IMG/VR virus record: IMGVR_UViG_3300022200_005884
Location: 1 to 29,582 of that record
Origin: a virus
Length of the DNA: 29,582 nt
Reading direction: 5' to 3' (one strand)
The notes under the pieces were generated by a model. It searched no databases. It was given only the letters and a program-made list of their open reading frames with translations, and had not been told where the DNA came from. Positions 23,223 to 29,582 of this stretch are shown here, one piece after another. The first letter of the stretch is position 1; each line of letters starts with the position of its first letter. The position numbers and the translations under genes are program-made.

Positions 23223-24404
23223 GTGAGTGATTTTCTTATAGTAAAGGACCAGCACAATATGCTCTGCCATATGTTGACAGAGACAGAGTCTATTATCGCC
23301 CCTAGAGCGATGCCGGACCTGAATAGGTTGCGTAATGACCTCACTAGTTCGGGAAGGCATACTTACTTCAATCACACGGACGGGAAGCCAACTCTGTATG
23401 ATCTGCGGGCCGGACTCTCTGCCGAAGAAACCTGGCCCATGGTTTCTGTGGGAAAGCCGGATAAAGAGGATCCCTTTAACGATGCCCAAATTCTGGGGAA
23501 AAGGGTGAAGATGAAGTTTGGTCGACTTGTCCGGCAACGCTTCCCGGATATGGAAGATTGGGCCATTGCAGATATCTGCGATGCATGTAATGCCGTAGCT
23601 ACCACAGAGTTTGTGGTGGAAGAGCTTGTGGGCAAGGACATTGTGAAAGCATACCAGGGGTGCTTAGGAGGCAGGTCATGCATGACAGGAGGGTCAGCAC
23701 AATACACTCAAGTGTACGCCGACAATCCCTCCACTGTGTCTCTGCTTTTGGTCAGAAATGAGGACAGAGTTTTGGGAAGGGCACTATGCTGGTCCCTGGA
23801 CAGTGGGCGTAGGTTTATTGATAGGGTTTATGGGGGATTTACTGCGGAAAGTGCGCTTAAAAAGTATGCGCTCCAGCACGGCGCATATACCCAGTTGACG
23901 GCCCCGGCAGAGGAGCTAGTGGTTACAGTAAACCCATCTAGTAATGGGTATTGGCCCTATATGGACACGTTCGCCTATATGGTGGAAGATGGTAGCAAAT
24001 GTCGGCTGTCGTGCAATTGCCCGGATGGGTTCCATGTATGGGAACTGGATTGTACAGATGGCGGGCCGATAAATGGGGACTATGCTTACGAGTGCCATAA
24101 TTGTGGAGCCGGATTAACTGAAGATACCTTGTACAGTACCGATGATGGTTTGTACTGTGAGTGTTGTTACGATGAAATGTTTGCCCATTGCTATGATTGC
24201 GGGACCACAGTTTTCAGGGACGATGCATACCTTACCAACGATAGCAGAGAGGTATGCCCGGAATGCCGGGCTGATAACTATACTGTCTGTGACGATTGTG
24301 GGGAGTTATTTGCTGATAGAGAAGTGACAGAAGGAAATGATGGGAAATGTTACTGCGATGATTGCTTGCCAGAGGAGGAAGAAGATGATACGGAAGAAAA
24401 GTAA
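23223..24404 (+). CDS. Multi-zinc-finger phage protein
   Basis: The protein has 393 aa. A GTG start at 23223 is chosen for its AAGGAGG seven bases upstream, since in-frame upstream codons lack one. The N-terminal two-thirds carries RSCMTGG (about 151-157), VGKDIV and GRALCW...DSGRRFIDRVY (about 185-203), a combination I recognise from phage proteins of unknown function. The C-terminal third (about 260-381) holds repeated cysteine pairs: C260/C264/C266, C291/C294, C312/C315, C323/C326, C345/C348, C356/C359, C376/C378/C381, enough for at least three zinc sites resembling ribbon or LIM-like knuckles. The tail is poly-acidic. It overlaps the next gene by 20 bases. A nucleic-acid- or protein-binding role is inferred. 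Confidence 0.75.
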   Translation: MSDFLIVKDQHNMLCHMLTETESIIAPRAMPDLNRLRNDLTSSGRHTYFNHTDGKPTLYDLRAGLSAEETWPMVSVGKPDKEDPFNDAQILGKRVKMKFGRLVRQRFPDMEDWAIADICDACNAVATTEFVVEELVGKDIVKAYQGCLGGRSCMTGGSAQYTQVYADNPSTVSLLLVRNEDRVLGRALCWSLDSGRRFIDRVYGGFTAESALKKYALQHGAYTQLTAPAEELVVTVNPSSNGYWPYMDTFAYMVEDGSKCRLSCNCPDGFHVWELDCTDGGPINGDYAYECHNCGAGLTEDTLYSTDDGLYCECCYDEMFAHCYDCGTTVFRDDAYLTNDSREVCPECRADNYTVCDDCGELFADREVTEGNDGKCYCDDCLPEEEEDDTEEK

Positions 24405-25257
24405 GAAAGCCCATGCACAGGGGATTGCAAGATACTGTGCCATGACAAGGGAAGAATTGATTGGACTGTGTGACTATTACACTGTAAACGATAGGGGATC
24501 TTACCTTGGATTCAAGGACAACGGCGGTAATATTCTGGCCGTGGCGCATATAGATCACCATTGTTCCGGCAAGGTACACAGTGTTTCTAAGGACAAAGTA
24601 ATATCCTCTGCTTTGGATGATAGGGCTGGGTGTTACATAGCTATGAATATGCTGAAGGAATATGGAATTACAGCAGATGTTCTATTAACGGATGATGAGG
24701 AGATAGGGCACAGCACAATAGATATGCTTGGGCAGGCTAATCTGTATAAGTATAACTGGATAGTAGAGTTAGATAGACGGGGTACTGGCTGTGTTTTGTA
24801 CGGATTTGGTGAAATGTACCAGCACGTTACAAAATATTTTACGGTAGAAATGGGAAGCTATTCTGATATTGTAGAGCTAGAGGAAGTGTCCCCAGTGGGA
24901 GCCTTTAATATGGGAGTTGGGTATCACAGAGAGCATACTGAGGGGTGCTATTTAATCATGGATGAATTAATATCGCAGCTAAAGAGCTTGTCGAAAATGT
25001 ATAAAGATATGGGGGACACTAAGGTTGAGCGGGAGCACACTCCCTGTGAAGTTAATGACATAAAATATGTAGACTACGATGACGAATTCTATAATATGTA
25101 TGTAGACTATGATGATGATGAGTTCTATAATATGCATGTAGACACAGAACATGAGTATGATATAGATTGGAGGTTGGATGATCCAAATGAGAGGTTCGAT
25201 GACCCTAATGATGTTGAGGGTATGCTGTGGTCAAAATTTGAAAGGTGGGTAGACTAA
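24385..25257 (+). CDS. M42/M28-like zinc metallopeptidase
   Basis: The protein has 290 aa. The ATG at 24385 follows GAGGAGG with good spacing. The binuclear-zinc aminopeptidase motifs appear in order: AHIDHH (H55, D57), SALDDRAG (D78, D79), TDDEEIG (E105 catalytic, E106 metal), VELDRRG (D130), and YHREH (H181/H184) near the domain end. LDDRxG is most like family M42, while M28 and M20 share the fold. The core ends at about 205. Residues about 228-252 contain a tandem repeat of YVDYDDDEFYNM, followed by an acidic Asp-rich tail that is probably disordered. At about 205 residues the core is short for the family, lacking a full PDZ-like insertion. The gene is AT-richer than its neighbours. Cleavage of host peptides or proteins is inferred. 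Confidence 0.72.
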   Translation: MIRKKSKKAHAQGIARYCAMTREELIGLCDYYTVNDRGSYLGFKDNGGNILAVAHIDHHCSGKVHSVSKDKVISSALDDRAGCYIAMNMLKEYGITADVLLTDDEEIGHSTIDMLGQANLYKYNWIVELDRRGTGCVLYGFGEMYQHVTKYFTVEMGSYSDIVELEEVSPVGAFNMGVGYHREHTEGCYLIMDELISQLKSLSKMYKDMGDTKVEREHTPCEVNDIKYVDYDDEFYNMYVDYDDDEFYNMHVDTEHEYDIDWRLDDPNERFDDPNDVEGMLWSKFERWVD

Positions 25258-26063
25258 TGGCAAGAGCAAAGTATATTACTGACTGGGAGCAGGTGGCCAC
25301 TGTCAAGGCCAAGACAGTTCCCCTGGATATCAGGGATGAGGAACACACTCCGTTCCGGTTCAATGGGATTGTTGATCAGTTCGGAACCCAGCTTGGTGCT
25401 GTGTCTGATCGTCACGCATTGGTCCAGAATGTTACTGTGGTAAGGGCTACGGCTGACGCACTGTTTGATCTGGGGCACACGCCCAATGATCTGCGCAGAG
25501 GCAAGGCGATGTATGCCAATGGCAAATCATCCATTGATATCCTGTTGCCGGGAGAGGCTTTCCGTGCACCGGGTGATCCGTCCGATTTGATTCCAAGTAT
25601 GAAAATTAAGAACCACTATGCGGGCCTGGGGTCACTGGAGTTCTGGCTTGGCCTGATGCGGGTGGTGTGTACCAATGGCATGACGGTGATCATCCGAGGC
25701 GAGTCGATTAAGCTGCGCCATGTCGGGGAGATCGGATACGATAGGGTGTATGAGATGGTGCGCCCCATCATTGCCAAGGTAATGCAACAGGTGGAGGATC
25801 AAAAGGAGGTGGTGCAACTACTGGCAGGTATCCCCGCACCGATGGGATTTGTTGATCAGTTGCTGGAGGAAGTCGGGGACAGGTACCGCAGCCGGTTGCT
25901 GGGTAGTATTCAAAGTAATATTACCCAGCTTGGTGACACTGGCTGGGCTGTGGCGCAGGGTATTACCGAACACGCAACGCATGACCGTCCGATTGGATGG
26001 GCTACCCAGGATTGGGAAGCCAATGCTACGAAGGAACTTATCTCACTGGCCCGGACTTTCTAA
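25257..26063 (+). CDS. DUF932-like phage/plasmid protein
   Basis: The protein has 268 aa. Its ATG overlaps the peptidase stop by one base (TAATG). Features I associate with the DUF932 (phage/plasmid-related, LGC-type) family are an N-terminal beta region with FNGIVDQFG and SDRHALVQN, a central region around GEAFRAPGDP, and RVVCTNGMTV (about 135-144), which corresponds to the family's RVVC.N signature. A helical C-terminus follows (IIAKVMQQVEDQKEVVQLLA). The function of the family is not settled, although members occur widely on phages and plasmids near replication or recombination genes. Confidence in the exact family is moderate. Confidence 0.6.
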   Translation: MARAKYITDWEQVATVKAKTVPLDIRDEEHTPFRFNGIVDQFGTQLGAVSDRHALVQNVTVVRATADALFDLGHTPNDLRRGKAMYANGKSSIDILLPGEAFRAPGDPSDLIPSMKIKNHYAGLGSLEFWLGLMRVVCTNGMTVIIRGESIKLRHVGEIGYDRVYEMVRPIIAKVMQQVEDQKEVVQLLAGIPAPMGFVDQLLEEVGDRYRSRLLGSIQSNITQLGDTGWAVAQGITEHATHDRPIGWATQDWEANATKELISLARTF

Positions 26064-26070
26064 TCACGGA

Positions 26071-26082
26071 AGTAATATTACT
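26071..26082. repeat. 12-bp palindrome AGTAATATTACT
   Basis: A perfect palindrome in the only noncoding gap (36 bases) of this stretch of the operon. The core GTAATATTAC also occurs at 25915-25924 inside the preceding gene. It may be an operator, or chance in AT-rich DNA. Confidence 0.3.
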
Positions 26083-26099
26083 ATTGAAAGTAAAGTAAC

Positions 26100-26630
26100 A
26101 TGGAATACTTAGAAAGACTAACTGCCTTTATTGAAAGCCCCGTAGGCTTAAGCGGAGAGGTTCGCACTATACATGGGGCGCATATCAAAGTATACGAGTC
26201 CAAGCATAAAGATGTACGAGTAACCATTGATGGATATTACTTTGTGCAGCGTGACTTGAGGCAGGGCGCTGAACTATTTAATGCTTTGGCCGATGCTATG
26301 GATAAAAAGTACGGTAAGGAGGGCCCACCAATGATTGGGTATAAGCTGATGCGCCAGCGCAAGGACGGCACCCTTGGCTCGCTGTTTATTAACACAACGC
26401 AACGGGTGCCCATTGGCAAGTGGGTGTGGGCGGGTGACCATCCAACCAAGGGGTTCGCCCATCGCCCAGGCTGGCATATCATGCCCAAGCCAGAGGCACC
26501 GCACCTGTCCGAACGTGGCAGAGTGTGGGTGAAGGTGGAGTTCAACCATTACACTGAGCACCGCAGACCTGACGCACAAGGTGGGCTGTGGTATTTGGCC
26601 AAGCGCATGAAAGTGGTGGAGGTGCTGTAA
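26100..26630 (+). CDS. Two-part phage protein with possible internal start
   Basis: The protein has 176 aa from a weak ribosome site. Residues 1-77 form an alpha/beta N-terminal part (FIESPVGLSGEVRTIHGA). Residues 78-176 (from MIGYKLMRQRKDGTLGS to GGLWYLAKRMKV) match a small domain I recognise from many phages as a stand-alone protein of unknown function, with conserved HPTKGFAHRPGWH and PHLS..GRVWVKVE segments. An AAGGAGG lies eight bases before the in-frame ATG at 26331, so a 99-aa short form is likely made as well. It is either a fusion of two genes or one gene with two products. The stop overlaps the next ATG. Confidence 0.65.
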   Translation: MEYLERLTAFIESPVGLSGEVRTIHGAHIKVYESKHKDVRVTIDGYYFVQRDLRQGAELFNALADAMDKKYGKEGPPMIGYKLMRQRKDGTLGSLFINTTQRVPIGKWVWAGDHPTKGFAHRPGWHIMPKPEAPHLSERGRVWVKVEFNHYTEHRRPDAQGGLWYLAKRMKVVEVL

Positions 26631-26809
26631 TGGTAGTGGACATTAAGGTAGTAGCCAGAGAAGTTTTCTATAGGATAGGATGGGGAACACCGGGACATGT
26701 TCCCCTGGAGTTCAGCTATACACTCCTTGATGTATTGGAAGAGTTCTACGGATTAGAAAAAGCAGTGGTTGCTGAGATTGAGGCGGGAATGAAACGGGAG
26801 GAAGTATAA
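26630..26809 (+). CDS. Small protein, unknown function (59 aa)
   Basis: The ATG at 26630 overlaps the previous stop (TAATG) and follows GGAGGT. The product has an N-terminal helix (VDIKVVAREVFYRIG), a short loop and a C-terminal acidic helix (LLDVLEEFYGLEKAVVAEIE). It belongs to the coupled run of small early genes. No family recognised. Confidence 0.6.
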   Translation: MVVDIKVVAREVFYRIGWGTPGHVPLEFSYTLLDVLEEFYGLEKAVVAEIEAGMKREEV

Positions 26810-27000
26810 TGGAACTGTTCGATGATCGCTGGTATTATGAGGAGCCTGAGGAGCCGACATTTTGGGAAGATTGTGGCCGTGAATGGGATGGTGAGGATGA
26901 AGAATACCGGGCCAGCATTGAGCCTATGTGGCCTGGGTGGGAATGGAATGAGGAGATCCAGATGTATGAGTTCAAGGGGGATGACGATGGCGAAAGATAA
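26809..27000 (+). CDS. Very acidic, Trp-rich small protein
   Basis: The protein has 63 aa with a GGGAGG site and one-base overlap with the preceding stop. It is extremely acidic, with about one third Asp/Glu, and it contains seven Trp and five Tyr (for example WYYEEPEEPTFWEDCGREW and MWPGWEWNEEIQMY). Such strongly acidic small phage proteins sometimes mimic DNA or block host enzymes. That is only a compositional argument here. It overlaps the next gene by 14 bases. Confidence 0.6.
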   Translation: MELFDDRWYYEEPEEPTFWEDCGREWDGEDEEYRASIEPMWPGWEWNEEIQMYEFKGDDDGER

Positions 27001-27196
27001 CCAACCACACATGATAGACGACGACGATGATCTGAAATACATGGAGCGCAGCACCCTATCCACCTTTGTCGATGAGTCACAGAGAGCAGTGCTATTAACT
27101 CTCTGGCAGATGCAAGAGACAGCGGACAACAACGCCTTCATGGCTACGTTTGTTGATTCTGTTCTTTCAGAAGACGGGGAGGACGACGATGGTTAG
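26987..27196 (+). CDS. Small acidic protein, unknown function (69 aa)
   Basis: The ATG at 26987 follows GGGGGA with normal spacing, and a longer in-frame extension upstream only shadows the preceding gene. An IDDDDD tract and an EDGEDDD tail flank a helical centre (FVDESQRAVLLTLWQMQETA). It overlaps both neighbours, as is usual in this coupled cluster. No family recognised. Confidence 0.55.
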   Translation: MAKDNQPHMIDDDDDLKYMERSTLSTFVDESQRAVLLTLWQMQETADNNAFMATFVDSVLSEDGEDDDG

Positions 27197-27296
27197 GGGG
27201 ATAGGGTACAGCATTTTGTTTTGGGTCGGGCTGTTTAACCCCCCATTGTTAATACTGTTAGCGGCCTGGGTTATATATGACATCAAGCGAAAATAG
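27189..27296 (+). CDS. Small membrane protein (35 aa)
   Basis: The ATG at 27189 follows GGGGAGG six bases upstream and overlaps the preceding stop. The product is one hydrophobic hairpin or long helix (YSILFWVGLFNPPLLILLAA, then WVIY) with a basic DIKRK end, so a C-in or N-out membrane peptide is predicted. A Pro-Pro in the middle may break it into two short spans. A tiny membrane protein at the end of a transcription unit could be a holin-like or superinfection factor, but nothing proves that. Confidence 0.55.
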   Translation: MVRGIGYSILFWVGLFNPPLLILLAAWVIYDIKRK

Positions 27297-27299
27297 TTC

Positions 27300-27328
27300 T
27301 TGACAATGGATACCAAATATGGTATACT
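27300..27328 (+). promoter_or_regulatory. Sigma70 promoter of the internal two-gene cassette
   Basis: A perfect -35 TTGACA (27300-27305), 17-base spacer and -10 TATACT (27323-27328) preceded by TGG (extended -10). The 11-mer ATGGTATACTA is shared exactly with the leftward virion promoter. Predicted start is near 27335, exactly at the AGGAGG ribosome site (27335-27340), so the leader would be only about 14 bases. The promoter begins four bases after the preceding gene's stop. Confidence 0.88.
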
Positions 27329-27348
27329 AAAAGTAGGAGGTTAGAATT

Positions 27349-27618
27349 ATGAGGATTTCATTTGAGTTCACAGGACCAGACAGGCACGAAAAAATGCAAC
27401 GACAATTAGCAGTGTATAAACTGGTTGAAGTTATTGAGGAACATCTACGGCATCTTAGGCAAGGACTGAATGACAAGAGTTTTGATTCAGCGGATGCTAG
27501 TTATTGGGCACGGATGAACTTAATTAATAATCTTCTACAAAGAGGGATTGGTGTTGATGATGGAGGAAAACTTATCTTCGATAGAGGAAACAATAAAGTC
27601 GCAGATGATGACTCTTAA
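27349..27618 (+). CDS. Small early protein, unknown function (89 aa)
   Basis: This is the first gene of the internal cassette, with AGGAGG eight bases before the ATG and its own promoter. An N-terminal beta strand (MRISFEFTGPDRHE) is followed by helices (LAVYKLVEVIEEHLRHLRQG, then ARMNLINNLLQRG) and an acidic end. Similarly sized, similarly patterned early proteins occur in many phages, without known function. The gene is AT-rich relative to its neighbours. It shares about 60 bases with the next gene in another frame. Confidence 0.6.
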   Translation: MRISFEFTGPDRHEKMQRQLAVYKLVEVIEEHLRHLRQGLNDKSFDSADASYWARMNLINNLLQRGIGVDDGGKLIFDRGNNKVADDDS

Positions 27619-27751
27619 AGATTTATTGAGGAGGTCACAGTGGTATCTTGGCTTGGATAAACAATCATCTTCCCCTACTATAGAGGAGACAGCAAACTTT
27701 TTAGCTGAGGTACAAAATTATCTAAAGGATTTAAACAATGAAAACTCCTAG
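27557..27751 (+). CDS. Small helical protein, unknown function (64 aa)
   Basis: It begins inside the previous gene. The ATG at 27557 lies ten bases after GAGGG, an adjacent ATG at 27560 is equally possible, and an upstream TTG is unlikely. The product is Ser/Glu/Leu-rich and helical (MEENLSSIEETIKSQMMTLK, then NFLAEVQNYLKDLNNE). It ends 14 bases inside the exonuclease gene, so the cassette is translationally tied to it. Long overlaps on both sides reduce certainty that it is real. Confidence 0.45.
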   Translation: MMEENLSSIEETIKSQMMTLKDLLRRSQWYLGLDKQSSSPTIEETANFLAEVQNYLKDLNNENS

Positions 27752-28526
27752 GATTCTAGTGCTGGACATTGAGACTGCCCCTACTATGGCTTATGTATGG
27801 GGCCTGTTCAAACAGTTCATCAACACTGACATGATAGTAACGGACTGGTACGTGCTGTGCTGGTGTGCCAAATGGTTGGGCGAGGATGAAGTCATGACCT
27901 GTGCACTGCCAGACTACGACACGTACAAAGATGACAAGGAAAATGACTACGCTGTAATGGAGGAACTGGCTGGCCTGCTGGATAGGGCAGACATTGTGAT
28001 CACCCATAATGGAGATGCTTTCGATCTGCCCAGGATCAACACACGCATGGTCTATCATGGCATTGAACCCTACAGTCCAGTGCGTAGCATAGATACCTTA
28101 AAGGTAGCCAAGAAAGAGTTCGCCTTCAGTAGTAATAAACTGGACTACATCGCTCAGTTCTTGGGTGTGGGAGGTAAGATTAAGCATGACGGGTTCCCAT
28201 TGTGGGAAGGGTGTATGTCTGGTGACAAGGCATCATGGAAGAACATGGTAGACTACTGCGCCAATGATGTTCAGATTCTTGAGGACGTTTACTTGAAGAT
28301 GCGGGCATGGCATCATGGACACCCGAACCTTGGAGTGTATATGGATGACAGGTATGGTGAACTTGCCTGTCCCAAATGTGGCAGTGACTGGGTAGTGAAG
28401 GACGGAACCAGGGTACACGCCACTAACCTATCCAAGTTCCAACGGTATCGTTGCAAGAACTGTGGTGGGTATAGCAGAGGACGCAAGAACTTGGCGGATA
28501 GGAAGGGCCTATCACCATCAGTATAA
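27738..28526 (+). CDS. DEDDy 3'-5' exonuclease with C-terminal zinc ribbon
   Basis: The protein has 262 aa, with AAAGGA eight bases before the ATG. The RNase-H-like exonuclease motifs are complete. ExoI is VLDIET (D10, E12), ExoII is THNGDAFDLPRI (N91, D96), D119 is in SIDTLK, and ExoIII is YCANDVQILED (Y173, D177), which makes it DEDDy type, like the proofreading domain of family B polymerases. Residues about 211-242 form a zinc ribbon (CPKC, then CKNC). It probably trims or proofreads DNA as a stand-alone enzyme in the replication module, directly before the primase. The zinc ribbon could guide it to DNA or RNA. Catalytic residues are intact. Confidence 0.88.
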   Translation: MKTPRILVLDIETAPTMAYVWGLFKQFINTDMIVTDWYVLCWCAKWLGEDEVMTCALPDYDTYKDDKENDYAVMEELAGLLDRADIVITHNGDAFDLPRINTRMVYHGIEPYSPVRSIDTLKVAKKEFAFSSNKLDYIAQFLGVGGKIKHDGFPLWEGCMSGDKASWKNMVDYCANDVQILEDVYLKMRAWHHGHPNLGVYMDDRYGELACPKCGSDWVVKDGTRVHATNLSKFQRYRCKNCGGYSRGRKNLADRKGLSPSV

Positions 28527-28537
28527 CGGAGGCCGTT

Positions 28538-29296
28538 ATGGTTGAACCGCATGGTGAGTATAAGATGTCCGGTAATCAGCGTGTATATGAACGCTGCCCG
28601 TCATGCGGCAAGGCGTGGAAGTGTTACCAGAGTGAAGACAACGGGGCGTGGCTATGCTTTTCTTGTGGGGCTAAGGGCAGGGTGCCCGTGCAACTGAGTG
28701 ATGCCAGTAAACTGCTGGCGAAGTTCCGCCCAGCCGAGCCGACGACATGGTACCCCAGGGATTTGCCAGAGTGGAAACCATTGGGCAACATGGCCCGCCG
28801 CTGGCTGGCTGGTCGTGGGGTACACAAGCCCGAACAGTTCGGCATCGTAGAGATGGAGGGTGCTCCAAGGGTAATCATTCCTTACTACGATAAGCATGGA
28901 GAAATAATCTATTGGAATACACGGGCATATCGTGACGATGGCAGGCCCAAGTATCTCACTGCGCCGGGCAGGCACCCGTTGTACGTGTTGCCAGATTGGG
29001 AGAAGCGTGATGAAGTTGTTATTGTGGAGGGCGTGTTCGACGCTATTGTTCATTGGCTGTATACTGGTATTGCCACCGTTGCATTGGGTGGCAAAAGTCT
29101 GCCTGATTATAACCGCCGCGACTTGGATAACATGGCCAACGGCAGACGAGTTGTGATGTTTGACAATGACGGGACCGCTGTGGCTGATGCGTGGCGGGTG
29201 GCCAAGAGTTTAGGGGCTACGTTATCCTGGGTTCCTCATGGGCAAGACCCAGCCGAATTTTTTGGGAGGATAATAAATAATGAATCATTACGATGA
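28538..29296 (+). CDS. DNA primase (zinc finger + TOPRIM), no helicase domain
   Basis: The protein has 252 aa, with GGAGG five bases before the ATG. The N-terminal zinc finger is CPSC...CFSC (C20, C23, C40, C43). The TOPRIM domain has VIVEGVFDA (E164, with D168) and VMFDNDGT (D209, D211), the catalytic acidic residues that bind Mg2+ for primer synthesis. This is the primase half of a T7-gp4-like protein without the RecA-like helicase, so a separate helicase is expected to the right of the window. It should make RNA primers for lagging-strand synthesis. It overlaps the next gene by 17 bases. Confidence 0.9.
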   Translation: MVEPHGEYKMSGNQRVYERCPSCGKAWKCYQSEDNGAWLCFSCGAKGRVPVQLSDASKLLAKFRPAEPTTWYPRDLPEWKPLGNMARRWLAGRGVHKPEQFGIVEMEGAPRVIIPYYDKHGEIIYWNTRAYRDDGRPKYLTAPGRHPLYVLPDWEKRDEVVIVEGVFDAIVHWLYTGIATVALGGKSLPDYNRRDLDNMANGRRVVMFDNDGTAVADAWRVAKSLGATLSWVPHGQDPAEFFGRIINNESLR

Positions 29297-29558
29297 CCAC
29301 GGAGTTGGCGACCTGAAGGCCCGCCTCGCAGAGCTTGAGGCTCTTGTCCACATCGAGCGAGGCAAGCGCGACAAATGGCAAGCCAGGGCCATTGCCGCCG
29401 AGACGGAGCTGGCGAGGGTGGCCGATCTGCGGAAGCGATGGGAAGCCCTGCTGTCTGCGGCAAGAGGTCTATCAGTGGTGGATGCTGCATCTGACATAGA
29501 TGACATCACGAACACAATAGAGGACATCCTATCCGATACCCCTACGGAGGAGGAGTGA
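29280..29558 (+). CDS. Small coiled-coil protein, unknown function (92 aa)
   Basis: GGGAGG precedes the ATG at 29280 by about ten bases, within the primase end. Residues about 10-55 are a long charged heptad-like helix (DLKARLAELEALVHIERGKR). The C-terminus (NTIEDILSDTPTEEE) resembles the end of the 64-aa protein at 21564, so the two may be paralogous. It ends in a TGATG overlap with the next start. Function unknown. Confidence 0.6.
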   Translation: MNHYDDHGVGDLKARLAELEALVHIERGKRDKWQARAIAAETELARVADLRKRWEALLSAARGLSVVDAASDIDDITNTIEDILSDTPTEEE

Positions 29559-29582
29559 TGCTGGAACGTGAGCCACAATACC
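29558..29582 (+). CDS. Start of a gene cut by the window edge
   Basis: An ATG at 29558 overlaps the previous stop (TGATG) and follows GGAGGAGG. Only the first eight codons (MLEREPQY) are visible, so the product cannot be identified. Confidence 0.5.

Noticed and set aside
22956-23537. 193-aa minus-strand frame across the Gp88-like and zinc-finger genes
   Set aside because: It is antisense to two supported genes and has no ribosome site.
1-29582. Integrase, repressor, CRISPR array or tRNA genes
   Set aside because: None were seen on either strand, so temperate lifestyle is not supported within this window.

Overview
The window is part of the genome of a tailed double-stranded DNA phage with podovirus-like architecture. 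It encodes a portal, large terminase, HK97-fold capsid, a short-tail adaptor and nozzle, a beta-helix tail spike and large ejection-type proteins. No tail tube, sheath, baseplate or tape-measure gene is visible. There is no integrase and no recognisable lysogeny repressor. The host cannot be named. Canonical Shine-Dalgarno sites, sigma70-type promoters and two Sec-type signal peptides suggest an ordinary, probably Gram-negative, bacterium.

Left arm (1-19463), all on the minus strand and read from right to left. The order is a terminase-small-subunit-like HTH protein, two to three small head-assembly proteins (one a scaffold candidate), a probable decoration protein, the major capsid protein, TerL, portal, tail adaptor, tail nozzle with a LamG-like insertion, beta-helix tail spike, a GNAT acetyltransferase, three ejection-type proteins (194, 764 and 1256 aa), and two proteins with N-terminal signal peptides, the last running off the window. 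Many junctions are TAATG one-base overlaps, which suggests one long translationally coupled operon. A very strong host-type promoter (TTGAAA-17-TATACT, extended -10, AT-rich UP element) lies just upstream of the first gene.

Control region (19464-20964), about 1.5 kb with no convincing gene. It holds the leftward promoter, several palindromes, two pairs of direct repeats (43 bp and 40 bp) that look like operators or origin iterons, and then about 600 bases dense in nested inverted repeats. I regard that last stretch as the best candidate for an undescribed structured non-coding RNA.

Right arm (20965-29582), all on the plus strand. It carries a tightly packed early/replication region: many small unknown proteins, a Gp88-like cysteine-rich protein, a multi-zinc-finger protein, an M42/M28-type metallopeptidase, a DUF932-like protein, a DEDDy 3'-5' exonuclease with a zinc ribbon, and a zinc-finger/TOPRIM primase. 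Two miniature ORFs and an exact 29-bp repeat are scars of duplication with in-frame internal deletion. A second sigma70 promoter at 27300 drives an AT-rich two-gene cassette that looks like a moron inserted ahead of the exonuclease. Helicase, polymerase, lysis and any RNA polymerase genes must lie outside the window.
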